A stretch of 64,000 bases of DNA from Amycolatopsis nivea. GTDB taxonomy: Bacteria > Actinomycetota > Actinomycetes > Mycobacteriales > Pseudonocardiaceae. The notes under the pieces were generated by a model. The model was not told where the DNA came from and did no database searches. It saw only the letters and a program-made list of their open reading frames with translations. Within the stretch, counting starts at the first letter, position 1, and each line of letters opens with the position of its first letter. Positions 42,991 through 51,166 of this stretch are shown one piece after another. The position numbers and the translations under genes are program-made. The DNA is taken from positions 51,481 through 115,480 of the forward strand of contig NZ_SDLT01000026.1 in assembly GCF_004522235.1 (NCBI RefSeq), in the 5' to 3' direction.

Positions 42991-44280
42991 GTGAGCACGG
43001 TCATCGCGGTTGTCGTGTTCGTGGTGGCCTATGTGTTCATCGCGACCGAGAAGATCCCGAAGATGACCGCCGCGCTGGCCGGGGCGGGGGTGGTGCTCGC
43101 GACCGGGGTTTCCGGGTCGGCCGACGCGTTCTTCTCCGAGGACACCGGCGTCGACTGGAACGTGCTGTTCCTGCTGCTCGGCATGATGATCATCGTCGGG
43201 ATCCTGCGCCGGACCGGGGTGTTCGAGTTCGTCGCGATCTGGGCGGCCAAGCGCGCCAAGGGTTCGCCGCTGCGGATCATGCTGCTTTTGGTGCTGATCA
43301 CCGCGGTCGCCTCTGCGTTCCTGGACAACGTGACGACGGTGCTGCTGATCGCTCCGGTGACGCTGCTGGTGTGCGACCGGCTCGACATCAGTCCCGTCCC
43401 GTTCCTGATCGCCGAGGTGCTGGCGTCCAACATCGGCGGCACCGCGACCCTGATCGGCGACCCGCCGAACATCATCATCGGCAGCCGCGCGGGCTTGGCG
43501 TTCAACGACTTCCTGCTCAACCTCACGCCGATCGTCGCGATCGAACTCGTCGTGCTGGGACTGGTGCTGCCGTGGCTGTTCCGCGGTTCGTTCTCGGTGG
43601 ACCCGCAACGGGTCGCCGACGTCATGGCGCTCAAGGAACGCGAGGCCATCCGGGACCCGAAGCTGCTGCTCAAGTCCGGTGTCGTGCTGCTGCTGGTGTT
43701 CGCGGGGTTCGTGCTGCATTCGGTGGTGCACCTGGACCCGTCGGTGGTCGCGCTGCTCGGTGCGGGCCTGCTCGTGCTGGTGTCCGGGACGGCGCCCAAG
43801 CAGTATCTGGCCGGGGTGGAGTGGGAGACCCTGCTGTTCTTCGCGGGGCTGTTCATCATGATCGGAGCGCTGGTCAAGACCGGGGTGATCGACTGGCTGG
43901 CCAAGCTCGCCGCCGGAGCCACCGGCGGGAACGCGCTGCTGGCGGTCTTCCTGATCCTCGGCGTGTCCGCGCTGCTGTCCGGCGTGATCGACAACATTCC
44001 TTACGTGGCAACGATGTCGCCGCTCGTGCTGGCGCTGACCCACGACATCCCGGATCCGGCGCACTCCGAAGCGCTGTGGTGGTCGCTGGCCCTCGGCGCG
44101 GACTTCGGCGGCAACATGACGGCGGTCGGCGCGAGCGCGAACGTCGTGGTGCTGGGCCTCGCCGCCCGGGCGGGGGCACCGATTTCGTTCTGGGAATTCA
44201 CGAAGAAAGGCGCGATCGTCACGGTGCTCACCGTGCTCGTCGCCGCGCCCTATCTGTGGTTGCGCTACTTCGTGTTCTGA
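42991..44280 (+). CDS. ArsB/NhaD-type ion transporter (SLC13-like)
   Basis: A 429-residue carrier with about eleven membrane helices of the ion-transporter superfamily. Characteristic elements are FLLLGMMIIVGILRRTGVFEFVAIWAAKRAKG, SAFLDNVTTVLLIAPVTLLVCDRLDISP, NIGGTATLIGDPPNIIIGSRAGLAFNDFL, and in the second half LSGVIDNIPYVATMSPLV with ADFGGNMTAVGASANVVVLGLA. The paired DN(V/I) and N.GG..T..G repeats are the substrate/cation sites of ArsB/NhaD-like proteins. The substrate could be an oxyanion, Na+ or a dicarboxylate. The GTG start has no strong ribosome binding site and depends on the upstream CBS gene. Confidence 0.88.
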   Translation: MSTVIAVVVFVVAYVFIATEKIPKMTAALAGAGVVLATGVSGSADAFFSEDTGVDWNVLFLLLGMMIIVGILRRTGVFEFVAIWAAKRAKGSPLRIMLLLVLITAVASAFLDNVTTVLLIAPVTLLVCDRLDISPVPFLIAEVLASNIGGTATLIGDPPNIIIGSRAGLAFNDFLLNLTPIVAIELVVLGLVLPWLFRGSFSVDPQRVADVMALKEREAIRDPKLLLKSGVVLLLVFAGFVLHSVVHLDPSVVALLGAGLLVLVSGTAPKQYLAGVEWETLLFFAGLFIMIGALVKTGVIDWLAKLAAGATGGNALLAVFLILGVSALLSGVIDNIPYVATMSPLVLALTHDIPDPAHSEALWWSLALGADFGGNMTAVGASANVVVLGLAARAGAPISFWEFTKKGAIVTVLTVLVAAPYLWLRYFVF

Positions 44281-44286
44281 CCTGCT

Positions 44287-44306
44287 CGTCGGAGAAACCT
44301 CCGACG
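44287..44306 (+). terminator. Short hairpin after the transporter
   Basis: CGTCGGAG and CTCCGACG form an eight-base stem with loop AAAC, seven bases downstream of the stop at 44280. It has no T-run. Confidence 0.5.
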
Positions 44307-44393
44307 GCGGGCAAAGCGGACGAAAACCCTTAGCGCGCTTGGTGTGAGCGATCCCGCAACCATGTCCGTGCGCAATTGTTGCATACTGCATCA

Positions 44394-46163
44394 ATGTCGT
44401 CGGGTGAGAGTGCGGGGAAACGCGGGCTGGTCGTGCCGGTGCGCCAGCCGGTAGGCCGGTGGGTGCGGGAGAGCCGGGCGGGTCTGGTCGGGCTGGCGGT
44501 GCTGATCGGTGCGGGCGCGGGTTTGGGTGCGGTCGTGTTCCGGTGGTTGATCACCACGTTCACGCACGTGTTTTCCGGGCACGCGGATTACTCGGCGGCC
44601 GGGCGTGAAGCGCATTCGTGGTTCCCCGCGCTGGGACCGTGGTTCTTGTTGCTGGCCCCGGTGTTGGCGGGGTTGGTGTACGGGCCGTTGGTGTACCGGT
44701 TCGCCCCGGAGGCGCGGGGGCACGGGGTGCCGGAGGTGATGTACGCGGTCGCGGAGCGGGGCGGGCGGATTCCGGTGCAGGTGAGCGTGGTGAAGGCGCT
44801 GGCCTCGGCGTTGACGATCGGCTCCGGTGGTTCGGTGGGCCGGGAAGGCCCGATCGTGCAGATCGGATCCGCGCTGGGTTCGGCGCTGGGGCGGGCGGCG
44901 CGGCTGCCGGAGTCGCGGCTGCGGGTGCTGGTGGCGTGCGGCGCGGCGGGCGGGATCGCGGCAACCTTCAACGCGCCGCTGGCCGGTCCGTTTTTCGCGA
45001 TGGAACTGATCCTGCGGGATTTCGCGGCGGAGTCGTTCGGGGCGGTGGTGCTGGCGAGCGTGACGGCGAGCGTGGTGGGGCGGGCGGTGCTGGGGAACGC
45101 GCCGTTCCTGGACCTGCCGCCGTTCACGCTGCGGAGTCCGGTGGAGTATCTGCTGTTCGTGGTGCTGGGTTTGGTGGTCGGCGCGTGCGGGGTGCTGTTC
45201 ACGCGGGTGCTGTACTGGATCGAGGATGTGTGCGACCGGTTGTGGCGGGGTCCGGAGTGGCTGCGCCCGGCGGTCGGCGGGGTGTTCCTGGGCGGGCTGC
45301 TGCTGGCGTTGCCGCAGATGTACGGGGTGGGTTATCCCGTGCTGCAGAATGCGGTGGAGGGCAAGTACCTGTTCGGTTTCCTGCTGGTGCTGATGCTGGG
45401 GAAGATCGTGGCGACCAGTCTGACGATCGGGATCGGCGGGTCGGGCGGGGTGTTCGCGCCGTCGCTGTTCATCGGGGCGATGGCGGGCACGGCGTTCGGG
45501 ATCGCGGTGCACGCGTTGTTCCCGTCGGTGACCGCGTCGCCGGGGGTGTACGGGCTGATCGGCATGGGGGCGGCGTTCGCCGGTTCGGCGCGCGCCCCGA
45601 TCACGGCGGTGATCGTGCTGTTCGAGCTGACCGGGCAGTACACGGTGATTCTGCCGATGCTGACCGCGATCGTGATCGCGACCGCCGTGAGCAAGACTTT
45701 GAGCCGGGACACGATCTATACGCTCAAACTGCGCCGTCGCGGCATCGACCTGGACAAACACCCCTCCGCGCAACGACTGGCGGGCACCAAGGTCTCCGCG
45801 GTCACCGAGCCGCTTCCCGAGCCGCTGCGGGAGAACCTGCCGCTGGAACTGGCCGCGCACGCGCTCGCCTTGTCCGGCCACGGAATCCTGCCGGTGATCG
45901 ACGAAGACGGCCGCTACCAGGGCTGCGCCACCGCCCGTGCGGTCGCCGAAGCGGTGGCCGAGGACCAGGAGGGCCAGGTGGGCGACCTCGCCGAGCTGCC
46001 GCCGCTGGTGACGAGCGATTCGACGCTTGCCGATGCGCTCGACGCGCTCGCCCAGGCGCCGGGGACCGGGCTTCCGGTGCTGACCGGGGCTGATGAGCTG
46101 ACCGGCTGGATCACGCACCAGTCGGTGTTGAGTGCGCTGGAGCCCGCGACGGCTAGGAAGTAG
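44394..46163 (+). CDS. ClC-family chloride channel/transporter with C-terminal CBS pair
   Basis: A 589-residue ClC protein. The anion-path motifs are GSGGSVGREGP (residues 143-153, gating Glu151), GGSGGVFAPSLFIG and FELTGQYTVILP. Residues about 450-585 form two CBS domains (GHGILPVIDEDGRYQGCATARAV and GTGLPVLTGADELTGWITHQSVLSAL). In proton-coupled ClCs the internal proton glutamate follows a conserved Glu in the AMEL-type helix; here FFAMELILRDF has Leu205 at that position, so channel-like behaviour is possible. The ATG at 44394 follows CATACT by six bases, so it is probably leaderless. Its 3' end has a decayed duplicate just downstream. Confidence 0.92.
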   Translation: MSSGESAGKRGLVVPVRQPVGRWVRESRAGLVGLAVLIGAGAGLGAVVFRWLITTFTHVFSGHADYSAAGREAHSWFPALGPWFLLLAPVLAGLVYGPLVYRFAPEARGHGVPEVMYAVAERGGRIPVQVSVVKALASALTIGSGGSVGREGPIVQIGSALGSALGRAARLPESRLRVLVACGAAGGIAATFNAPLAGPFFAMELILRDFAAESFGAVVLASVTASVVGRAVLGNAPFLDLPPFTLRSPVEYLLFVVLGLVVGACGVLFTRVLYWIEDVCDRLWRGPEWLRPAVGGVFLGGLLLALPQMYGVGYPVLQNAVEGKYLFGFLLVLMLGKIVATSLTIGIGGSGGVFAPSLFIGAMAGTAFGIAVHALFPSVTASPGVYGLIGMGAAFAGSARAPITAVIVLFELTGQYTVILPMLTAIVIATAVSKTLSRDTIYTLKLRRRGIDLDKHPSAQRLAGTKVSAVTEPLPEPLRENLPLELAAHALALSGHGILPVIDEDGRYQGCATARAVAEAVAEDQEGQVGDLAELPPLVTSDSTLADALDALAQAPGTGLPVLTGADELTGWITHQSVLSALEPATARK

Positions 46164-46372
46164 CCCGGAGCCCGTCCAGCAGCCGATCTGCCATCGCCTT
46201 GTGCTCGGCGGAACCGGTCACGGTGAAGATGCCGGTGATCGACGAGGACGGCCGCTACCCGAAGCGGTGGCCGAGGACCAGGCCGGTCAAGTGGGCGACC
46301 TCGCCGAGTTGCCGCCGCTGACCGGGTGGATCACGCACCAGTCGGTGTTGAGCGCACTGGAGCCCCCGACGG
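46164..46372 (+). pseudogene. Decayed tandem duplicate of the ClC 3' end and TetR 3' tail
   Basis: Bases 46164-46231 repeat the TetR gene tail at 46383-46462 with a 12-base deletion. Bases 46232-46372 repeat the ClC coding sequence 45891-46160 with two internal deletions, about 28 and about 100 bases, both across short shared words. The remaining sequence still reads CCGGTGATCGACGA and TGGATCACGCACCAGTCGG, almost unchanged. It is a relic of a tandem duplication spanning the convergent gene junction. No functional reading frame remains. Confidence 0.85.
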
Positions 46373-46939
46373 CTAGGCGGTAGCCCGGAGCCCGTCCAGC
46401 AACAGGTCCAGCAGCCGACCCGCCATCGCCTTGTGCTCGGCGGAACCGGCCACGGTGAAGATGCCGATGAGCGCGGCAGCGATGTCTTCGGCGGGGACGT
46501 CGGCGCGGAGTTCGCCGCTGGCCCGCCCGGCTTCGAGGAGGCCGTCGATGGCCGCGAGAAGTTCGGTTCTCGTGTGGGCGTGGGCGATCTCGCCGGATTC
46601 GACCATCGCGAGGAGCGTGTCCAGCATGCCGTTCTTGGTGGCGATCCAGTCCCCGAACAGGTCCATCCAGCGGCGCAGCGCGGCTGCCGGGCCGAGGCGG
46701 GCGAGCAGGTCCTCGGCGCCGGCGGTGAGCCGCGAGACCTGGTCCTGGTAGACCGCGTCGACCAGCGACTCGCGGGTGGGGAAGTGCCGGTAGAGGGTGG
46801 CGATGCCGACTCCGGCCTCGGCGGCGATCGCGCGCATCGACGGCTCGGTCCCGGCCGCGGCGAACAGCCGGGTCGCGACGTCCAGCAGTTGCCGGCGGTT
46901 GCGGGTCGCGTCTGCCCGGGGGGACTTCGCGGCAGCCAA
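46373..46939 (-). CDS. TetR family transcriptional regulator
   Basis: A 188-residue repressor. The HTH is NRRQLLDVATRLFAAAGTEPSMRAIAAEAGVGIATLYRHFPTRESLVDAVY (residues 14-64). The C-terminal domain has LRRWMDLFGDWIATKNGMLDTLLAMV, common in the SbtR-like C-terminal group. The start appears to be TTG at 46939, since no ATG/GTG lies in frame before the HTH. It is divergent from the quinone oxidoreductase at 47018, with a perfect palindrome between them, an arrangement frequently seen for TetR/NADP-oxidoreductase pairs. The tail of the gene was copied in the tandem duplication at 46164. Confidence 0.88.
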   Translation of the reverse strand: MAAAKSPRADATRNRRQLLDVATRLFAAAGTEPSMRAIAAEAGVGIATLYRHFPTRESLVDAVYQDQVSRLTAGAEDLLARLGPAAALRRWMDLFGDWIATKNGMLDTLLAMVESGEIAHAHTRTELLAAIDGLLEAGRASGELRADVPAEDIAAALIGIFTVAGSAEHKAMAGRLLDLLLDGLRATA

Positions 46940-46977
46940 AACGGATCACGCTCCACTTGTGCTAGATTCGAGGACGT

Positions 46978-46997
46978 AAACGGAGCATAGTCCGTTT
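46978..46997. promoter_or_regulatory. TetR operator between the regulator and oxidoreductase
   Basis: AAACGGA-GCATAG-TCCGTTT is a perfect seven-base-arm palindrome in the divergent intergenic region, about 20 bases before the oxidoreductase start. It is the likely site of the adjacent TetR. Confidence 0.7.
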
Positions 46998-47017
46998 CCT
47001 GGAATCGGAGGAGCCAC

Positions 47018-47959
47018 GTGAGCGGGAAAGAAGCGAGCCGGGCGGTGCAGTTCGAGGCGTTCGGCGGGCCGGAGGCCCTGAGGGTGCGCGAAGCGCCGGT
47101 GCCGCAAGCCGGTCCGGGGCAGCTTCGCGTGCGCGTCGCCGCGGCGGGGCTGAACCCGATGGACTGGTTCATGACCTCGGACGCCGAGACCGCCGCGCGG
47201 TTCGGGCTGAGCCTGCCGTGCGGGTTCGGCACCGATTACGCCGGGACCGTGGACCAGATCGGCGACGGCGTGACCGAGTTCGCGGTCGGCGACCGGGTGT
47301 TCGGCGGCGCGCTGTCCCGCGCGGTCGCCGACTACGTCGTCGTGGACGTCGCGGGAACCATCGCGGTGGGCGGCGATGCGCACCGCACCCCGGACGGCGT
47401 CGACGACCGCACCGCGGGCGCGCTTGCGATCGCGGGCTGCACGGCGGCCGCGGCGCTGGCGGTGGTCAACGCAGGCCCGGGCGACACGGTGCTGGTCGGC
47501 GGCGCGGGAGGCGGGGTCGGCGTGTTCGCTGTCCAGCTCGCCCGCCTTGCCGGTGCGCGAGTGATCGGGACGGGGTCGGCGTCCTCTGCCGACGCCCTGC
47601 GCGCGCTGGGGGCCGAGCCGGTCGCTTATGGCGACGGCTTGGTCGACCGGGTCCGCGCGCTGGCGCCCGCCGGCGTCACCGCGACCATGGATCTGCATGG
47701 GGCGGAAACGGCGCGGGCGGCCCGCGAACTCGGTGTGCCGGACGAACGCATCACCACCATCGCCGGTCAGATCGACGGGATCACACCGGCGAACGGGGCC
47801 AATGCCGCGCCCGGTGCCATCGAGGAGATCGCCGAGCTGGTGGCGGCGGGACGGCTCCGGGTGCCGATCGCGGCGAGCTTCCCGGTCGAGGAGATCCGGG
47901 CCGCGGTCGAGCTTCAGTCGGGGCGGCACGTGCACGGGAAGGTCGTCATCGACCTCTGA
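47018..47959 (+). CDS. NADP-dependent quinone oxidoreductase-like protein
   Basis: A 313-residue zinc-free medium-chain reductase of the quinone oxidoreductase group: VQFEAFGGPEALRVREAPVPQAGPGQLRVRVAAAGLNPMDW at the N-terminus, FGTDYAGTVDQIGDGVTEFAVGDRVFG, and the NADPH loop VLVGGAGGGVGVFAVQLARLAGARVIGTGS. No zinc-binding Cys cluster is present. GGAGGAG precedes the GTG. Members reduce quinones or alpha,beta-unsaturated carbonyls. It is probably derepressed by an electrophile sensed by the divergent TetR. Confidence 0.9.
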   Translation: MSGKEASRAVQFEAFGGPEALRVREAPVPQAGPGQLRVRVAAAGLNPMDWFMTSDAETAARFGLSLPCGFGTDYAGTVDQIGDGVTEFAVGDRVFGGALSRAVADYVVVDVAGTIAVGGDAHRTPDGVDDRTAGALAIAGCTAAAALAVVNAGPGDTVLVGGAGGGVGVFAVQLARLAGARVIGTGSASSADALRALGAEPVAYGDGLVDRVRALAPAGVTATMDLHGAETARAARELGVPDERITTIAGQIDGITPANGANAAPGAIEEIAELVAAGRLRVPIAASFPVEEIRAAVELQSGRHVHGKVVIDL

Positions 47960-47971
47960 ACGGGGAACAGC

Positions 47972-48409
47972 TCACGCGCCGGCGTCCCGCAGCCAGGGGT
48001 AACGACCCGAATCCGCGTCGCCGTAGTCCGGGTCGAGATAAATGTGCAGGCGCTGGATGCGGCCGTCGCGGATTTCGAACACATTGCAGAAGCGGCCGCC
48101 CAGTCCCTCGGTCGCCCGCCACGAGGTGCCGTCGGCGAGCACGCCGTGGGTGATGCCTTCGACGACCACGTAATCGCCCTGCTGAATGTAGTTGAAGTAG
48201 GGGACCTCGTGGACGATCGAGGAGAACAGCACGAACACATCCGCGAACAGCTGCTTGATCTCGGCGATGCCGCGCGCGGGCGCGTGCTTCGGGAAGTAGA
48301 CGTAGGCGTTGTCGGCGAAAAGGCCGAGGAAGTCCTCGCCGGCGTCCATCTGCTTGAAATACGTTTCGGCGATCGCCTTGCGGTCGACGGTGACTTCGTT
48401 GTGCACCAT
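47972..48409 (-). CDS. SnoaL/ketosteroid-isomerase-like protein (NTF2 fold)
   Basis: A 145-residue NTF2-like protein: VDRKAIAETYFKQMDAGEDFLGLFADNAYVYFPKHAPARGIAEIKQLFADVF, then VHEVPYFNYIQQGDYVVVEGITHGVLADGTSW and the ending FEIRDGRIQRLHIYLDPDYGDAD. These are typical SnoaL-like polyketide cyclase/isomerase features with a hydrophobic pocket. AAAGGAA precedes the ATG. It follows the TfdB-like hydroxylase by 17 bases in the same orientation and is the last gene of the aromatic operon that starts at 52018. It could isomerise or bind a ring-cleavage or hydroxylated product; no catalytic residue can be assigned. Confidence 0.8.
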   Translation of the reverse strand: MVHNEVTVDRKAIAETYFKQMDAGEDFLGLFADNAYVYFPKHAPARGIAEIKQLFADVFVLFSSIVHEVPYFNYIQQGDYVVVEGITHGVLADGTSWRATEGLGGRFCNVFEIRDGRIQRLHIYLDPDYGDADSGRYPWLRDAGA

Positions 48410-48426
48410 GGCATTTCCTTTCGCGG

Positions 48427-50169
48427 TTATCGAGCCAGTACCTGGCGGAGCACGCCGCGCAGCGTCCCGACGGGATCGTCGGCGAGGTCGGCGCCGCGCC
48501 AAGCGACGTGGTGGTCCGGGCGGACGAGGAGACAGCCGCGTTCGCTGATCTCGCGCACGCGCTCCCAGTCGCCGAGCGGATCGGCGTACTCGCAGCCGAG
48601 GCCGATCTGCCGGACGGCCAGTTCGATCCCGAACTCGGTGGCGAGCTTGTCCGCCGCGTCCAGCCAGTCCTGTCCGCCGATGCCGGTCAGCACGGTGAAC
48701 CGGCCGTGGCCGGAGATGTCCACAGTGGACACGGGAGTTCCGGCGTGTTCGAGCCACGCGTGCGGCAAGCGGGCACCGGGATGGGTGGTGGCCTGGTAGT
48801 ACAGCTCCGGGTCGCGGGCGGGGGACGGCCAGGGCGTGCCATCGGAGGCGACCGCGGCCGAGGCGTAGCGCTGGCCGAGTTCGACCCCGTGTGCGTTGAA
48901 CTGGTAGTTCTGCAGTTCGACCGCCTCGCGCAGTTCGGCGCGGCGGGCCCGGCCTTCCGGGGTGTCGGCGGCGAGGCCGTCGAGACTGCGCCAGCCCTCC
49001 TCGGCGCTCTGGCCGGGACGGAAGCCGAACGCCTGCGAAATCGGCCGCATGTCCTCGACGCTGCGCATCGCGCGGTCGACCACCTGCTTGCCGACCGGCT
49101 GCCGTTCCGCGTCATAGGTGTCCAGCAGCGCTTCCCCGGCCTCGCCACGAACTACCGAACCGAGTTTCCACGCCAGGTTGAACGCGTCCTGCACCGAGGT
49201 GTTGGTGCCGAGCCCGTTCGCGGGCGGATGCCGGTGCGCGGCGTCCCCGGCGAGGAACACCCGGCCGCTCCGGTACGAACGCGCGACCAGGTGGTTGATC
49301 TGCCATTCGCTGACGGCCTTGATCCGGATCTCGACGTCCGGGTCGCCGATGATGGCCGACGCTCGCGCGCGGACGCCGTCGGGGGACAGGTCGGGCTCGC
49401 CTTCGGCCGGGTCGTACATGAAGAGCATGACCCATTCGGTCCACGGTTTCACGCAGATGAACGTGCCCGAGCCGACCCAATAGTCGTTGCCCGGCTGGCA
49501 CATCCAGTACAGCGTCCCGGGCCGGTGCGCGGTGTAGCGGGTGAGATCGGCTTCCAGCCACACATTCGCGGCGCGGCCGAGGCCGGATTCGCCGTCGAAC
49601 TCGAAGCCGAGTTGTTCGGCCACGGTGCTGCGGCCGCCGTCCGCGCCGATCACGTAGCGCGCGACGATTTCTTGCTCGGCACCCGTTTCCCGGTCGGCGA
49701 CCACCGCGTGGACGGCGTCCGGCGTCTGCGAAATCCGCACCAGTTCGGTCGAGAACCGAAGGTCGGCGCCGTGCCGCTCGGCTCCGGCGCGGAGCACGGG
49801 CTCGAGAACGTGCTGCGGGATGTTGCACATCGCGCTGGGACTGGCGGCGGCGTAGTCGGCGTGCCGCGCGGTGCCGCTGCCCCAGGTTTTGAGCCGGGCC
49901 AGTTCCTGTCCGGCGAAACTGGTCGCCCAGACGTTGTCGCCCATCAATTCGTTGGGCACCGCGACTTCCCGCACGGCGTCTTCGATGCCGAGGTCACGGA
50001 AGACTTCCATGGTGCGCTGGTTGGTGATGTGGGCCCGCGGCGAATGCGCGGTGCCCGGGTATTTGGTGATCGTGACGGCACGCACGCCCTGTGCGGCGAG
50101 CAGGGCGGACGCGGTCAGGCCGGCGGGGCCGGCGCCGACCACCAGGACATCGGTTTCGAAAGAAGGCAT
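48427..50169 (-). CDS. FAD-dependent phenol hydroxylase, TfdB-like (2,4-dichlorophenol 6-monooxygenase family)
   Basis: A 580-residue group A flavin monooxygenase. The FAD loop GAGPAGL is at 12-18; the substrate-side GTAHSPRAHITNQRTMEVFRDLGIED is close to TfdB/MhpA-type enzymes; the DG motif is VIGADGGRSTVAEQLG, the GD motif GDAAHRHPPANGLGTNTSVQDAFNLAWKL, and a thioredoxin-like C-terminal domain follows. It would ortho-hydroxylate a phenol to a catechol with NAD(P)H and O2. Downstream of the extradiol dioxygenase and FAH-family genes, it fits a meta-cleavage pathway. The true substrate may be a lignin-derived phenol; chlorinated substrates are not implied. Confidence 0.9.
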   Translation of the reverse strand: MPSFETDVLVVGAGPAGLTASALLAAQGVRAVTITKYPGTAHSPRAHITNQRTMEVFRDLGIEDAVREVAVPNELMGDNVWATSFAGQELARLKTWGSGTARHADYAAASPSAMCNIPQHVLEPVLRAGAERHGADLRFSTELVRISQTPDAVHAVVADRETGAEQEIVARYVIGADGGRSTVAEQLGFEFDGESGLGRAANVWLEADLTRYTAHRPGTLYWMCQPGNDYWVGSGTFICVKPWTEWVMLFMYDPAEGEPDLSPDGVRARASAIIGDPDVEIRIKAVSEWQINHLVARSYRSGRVFLAGDAAHRHPPANGLGTNTSVQDAFNLAWKLGSVVRGEAGEALLDTYDAERQPVGKQVVDRAMRSVEDMRPISQAFGFRPGQSAEEGWRSLDGLAADTPEGRARRAELREAVELQNYQFNAHGVELGQRYASAAVASDGTPWPSPARDPELYYQATTHPGARLPHAWLEHAGTPVSTVDISGHGRFTVLTGIGGQDWLDAADKLATEFGIELAVRQIGLGCEYADPLGDWERVREISERGCLLVRPDHHVAWRGADLADDPVGTLRGVLRQVLAR

Positions 50170-50227
50170 GACGGATCGACCTCCTGGGCGGTGCCCAGTC
50201 AGCGGGAATTAACGGGAGACGGCCGGG

Positions 50228-51151
50228 TCAGCCGGCCTGGTGCGCGCCGGTCATGAGCGCGGCGAGATCGTCGGGGCGCAGGAACGACGGCGGGGGCGGC
50301 GGGCCCCAGTTGAACAGGCCCTTGGCGCCTTCCAGCGTCTCCGGCGTCCAGAGCTGGTCGTCGAGGATGCTGTCCATGTCGGAGTAGTACTCGGAGAAGT
50401 TGCCCGCGGGATCCTTGAGGTACCAGAAGAAATTCGACCCGGCGTGGTGCCGGCCGAGGCCCCACACGTGCCGTTCCGGATGGTCCTCCAGCATCGCGGT
50501 CGCGCCGCGGCCGACCTCGTCGACGTCCTCGACCTGCCACGACGTGTGGTGCAGGAAGGCGACCGGCGCGGCGAGCGCGAGCACGTTGTGGTGGTCGGTG
50601 GAGCAGCGCATGAACGCGCCGTGCCCCTTGATCGCGTCGCTGGTCTTGAACCCGAGCCCGGCGGTGAAGAACTGGATTGTGCGCTCGTGGTCGGGGGAGC
50701 CGACGACGACGTGGCCGAGCTTGCGCGGACGCACCGGTCCGGTGCGCAGCACGCCGGGCGCGCGCGTGCTCGAGCGCTCCGTCCGTCCGGGCCCGTTGTA
50801 CGGCGTGGGCGGTTCGGGATCCTGGTGCAGTCGTTCGGCGACCCGCACGACCACCTGGAAGCCGGTGACCGGCTCACGGGTCAGCAGGGCGTCGCCGGCG
50901 ATGTCCGCCGGAATGTCCAAAGAGGACAGCTGGCGGCGGATGCGGGCGAGGTCGTCCGGGTCGTCCGCGCCGATGCTCAGCTCCATCAGCTGCCGCCTCG
51001 GCGAGTGGACGATCTTCAGCTGGCGGCCGCCGTCGCGGGTGCTGAACCAGCCGTCGGCGTCCTCGGCGAGCCCGAAGTCCCGGTAGTAGCGGGCGGTCGC
51101 CGCGACGTCGGGCACGCCGACGACGAGCGAGTTCAACCGGTGCAATCCCAT
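50228..51151 (-). CDS. Extradiol ring-cleavage dioxygenase (VOC, type I)
   Basis: A 307-residue two-domain vicinal-oxygen-chelate dioxygenase. The Fe(II) ligands are visible in the C-terminal domain: His147 in KLGHVVVG, His201 or 202 in FLHHTSW and Glu254 in NFSEYYSD. The HAGSNFFWYLKDPAGNFSEYYSDMD ending is the classical extradiol signature. It cleaves a catechol next to the hydroxyls with O2. The N-terminal domain lacks the metal set, as usual for type I enzymes. It lies between the FAH-family gene (15 bases upstream) and the hydroxylase (58 bases downstream). Confidence 0.92.
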   Translation of the reverse strand: MGLHRLNSLVVGVPDVAATARYYRDFGLAEDADGWFSTRDGGRQLKIVHSPRRQLMELSIGADDPDDLARIRRQLSSLDIPADIAGDALLTREPVTGFQVVVRVAERLHQDPEPPTPYNGPGRTERSSTRAPGVLRTGPVRPRKLGHVVVGSPDHERTIQFFTAGLGFKTSDAIKGHGAFMRCSTDHHNVLALAAPVAFLHHTSWQVEDVDEVGRGATAMLEDHPERHVWGLGRHHAGSNFFWYLKDPAGNFSEYYSDMDSILDDQLWTPETLEGAKGLFNWGPPPPPSFLRPDDLAALMTGAHQAG

Positions 51152-51166
51152 TGTCCAGCCCTTTCG

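Noticed and set aside
46132..46383. Plus-strand small frame across the end of the ClC gene
   Set aside because: It is a by-product of the tandem duplication and has no start signal of its own.
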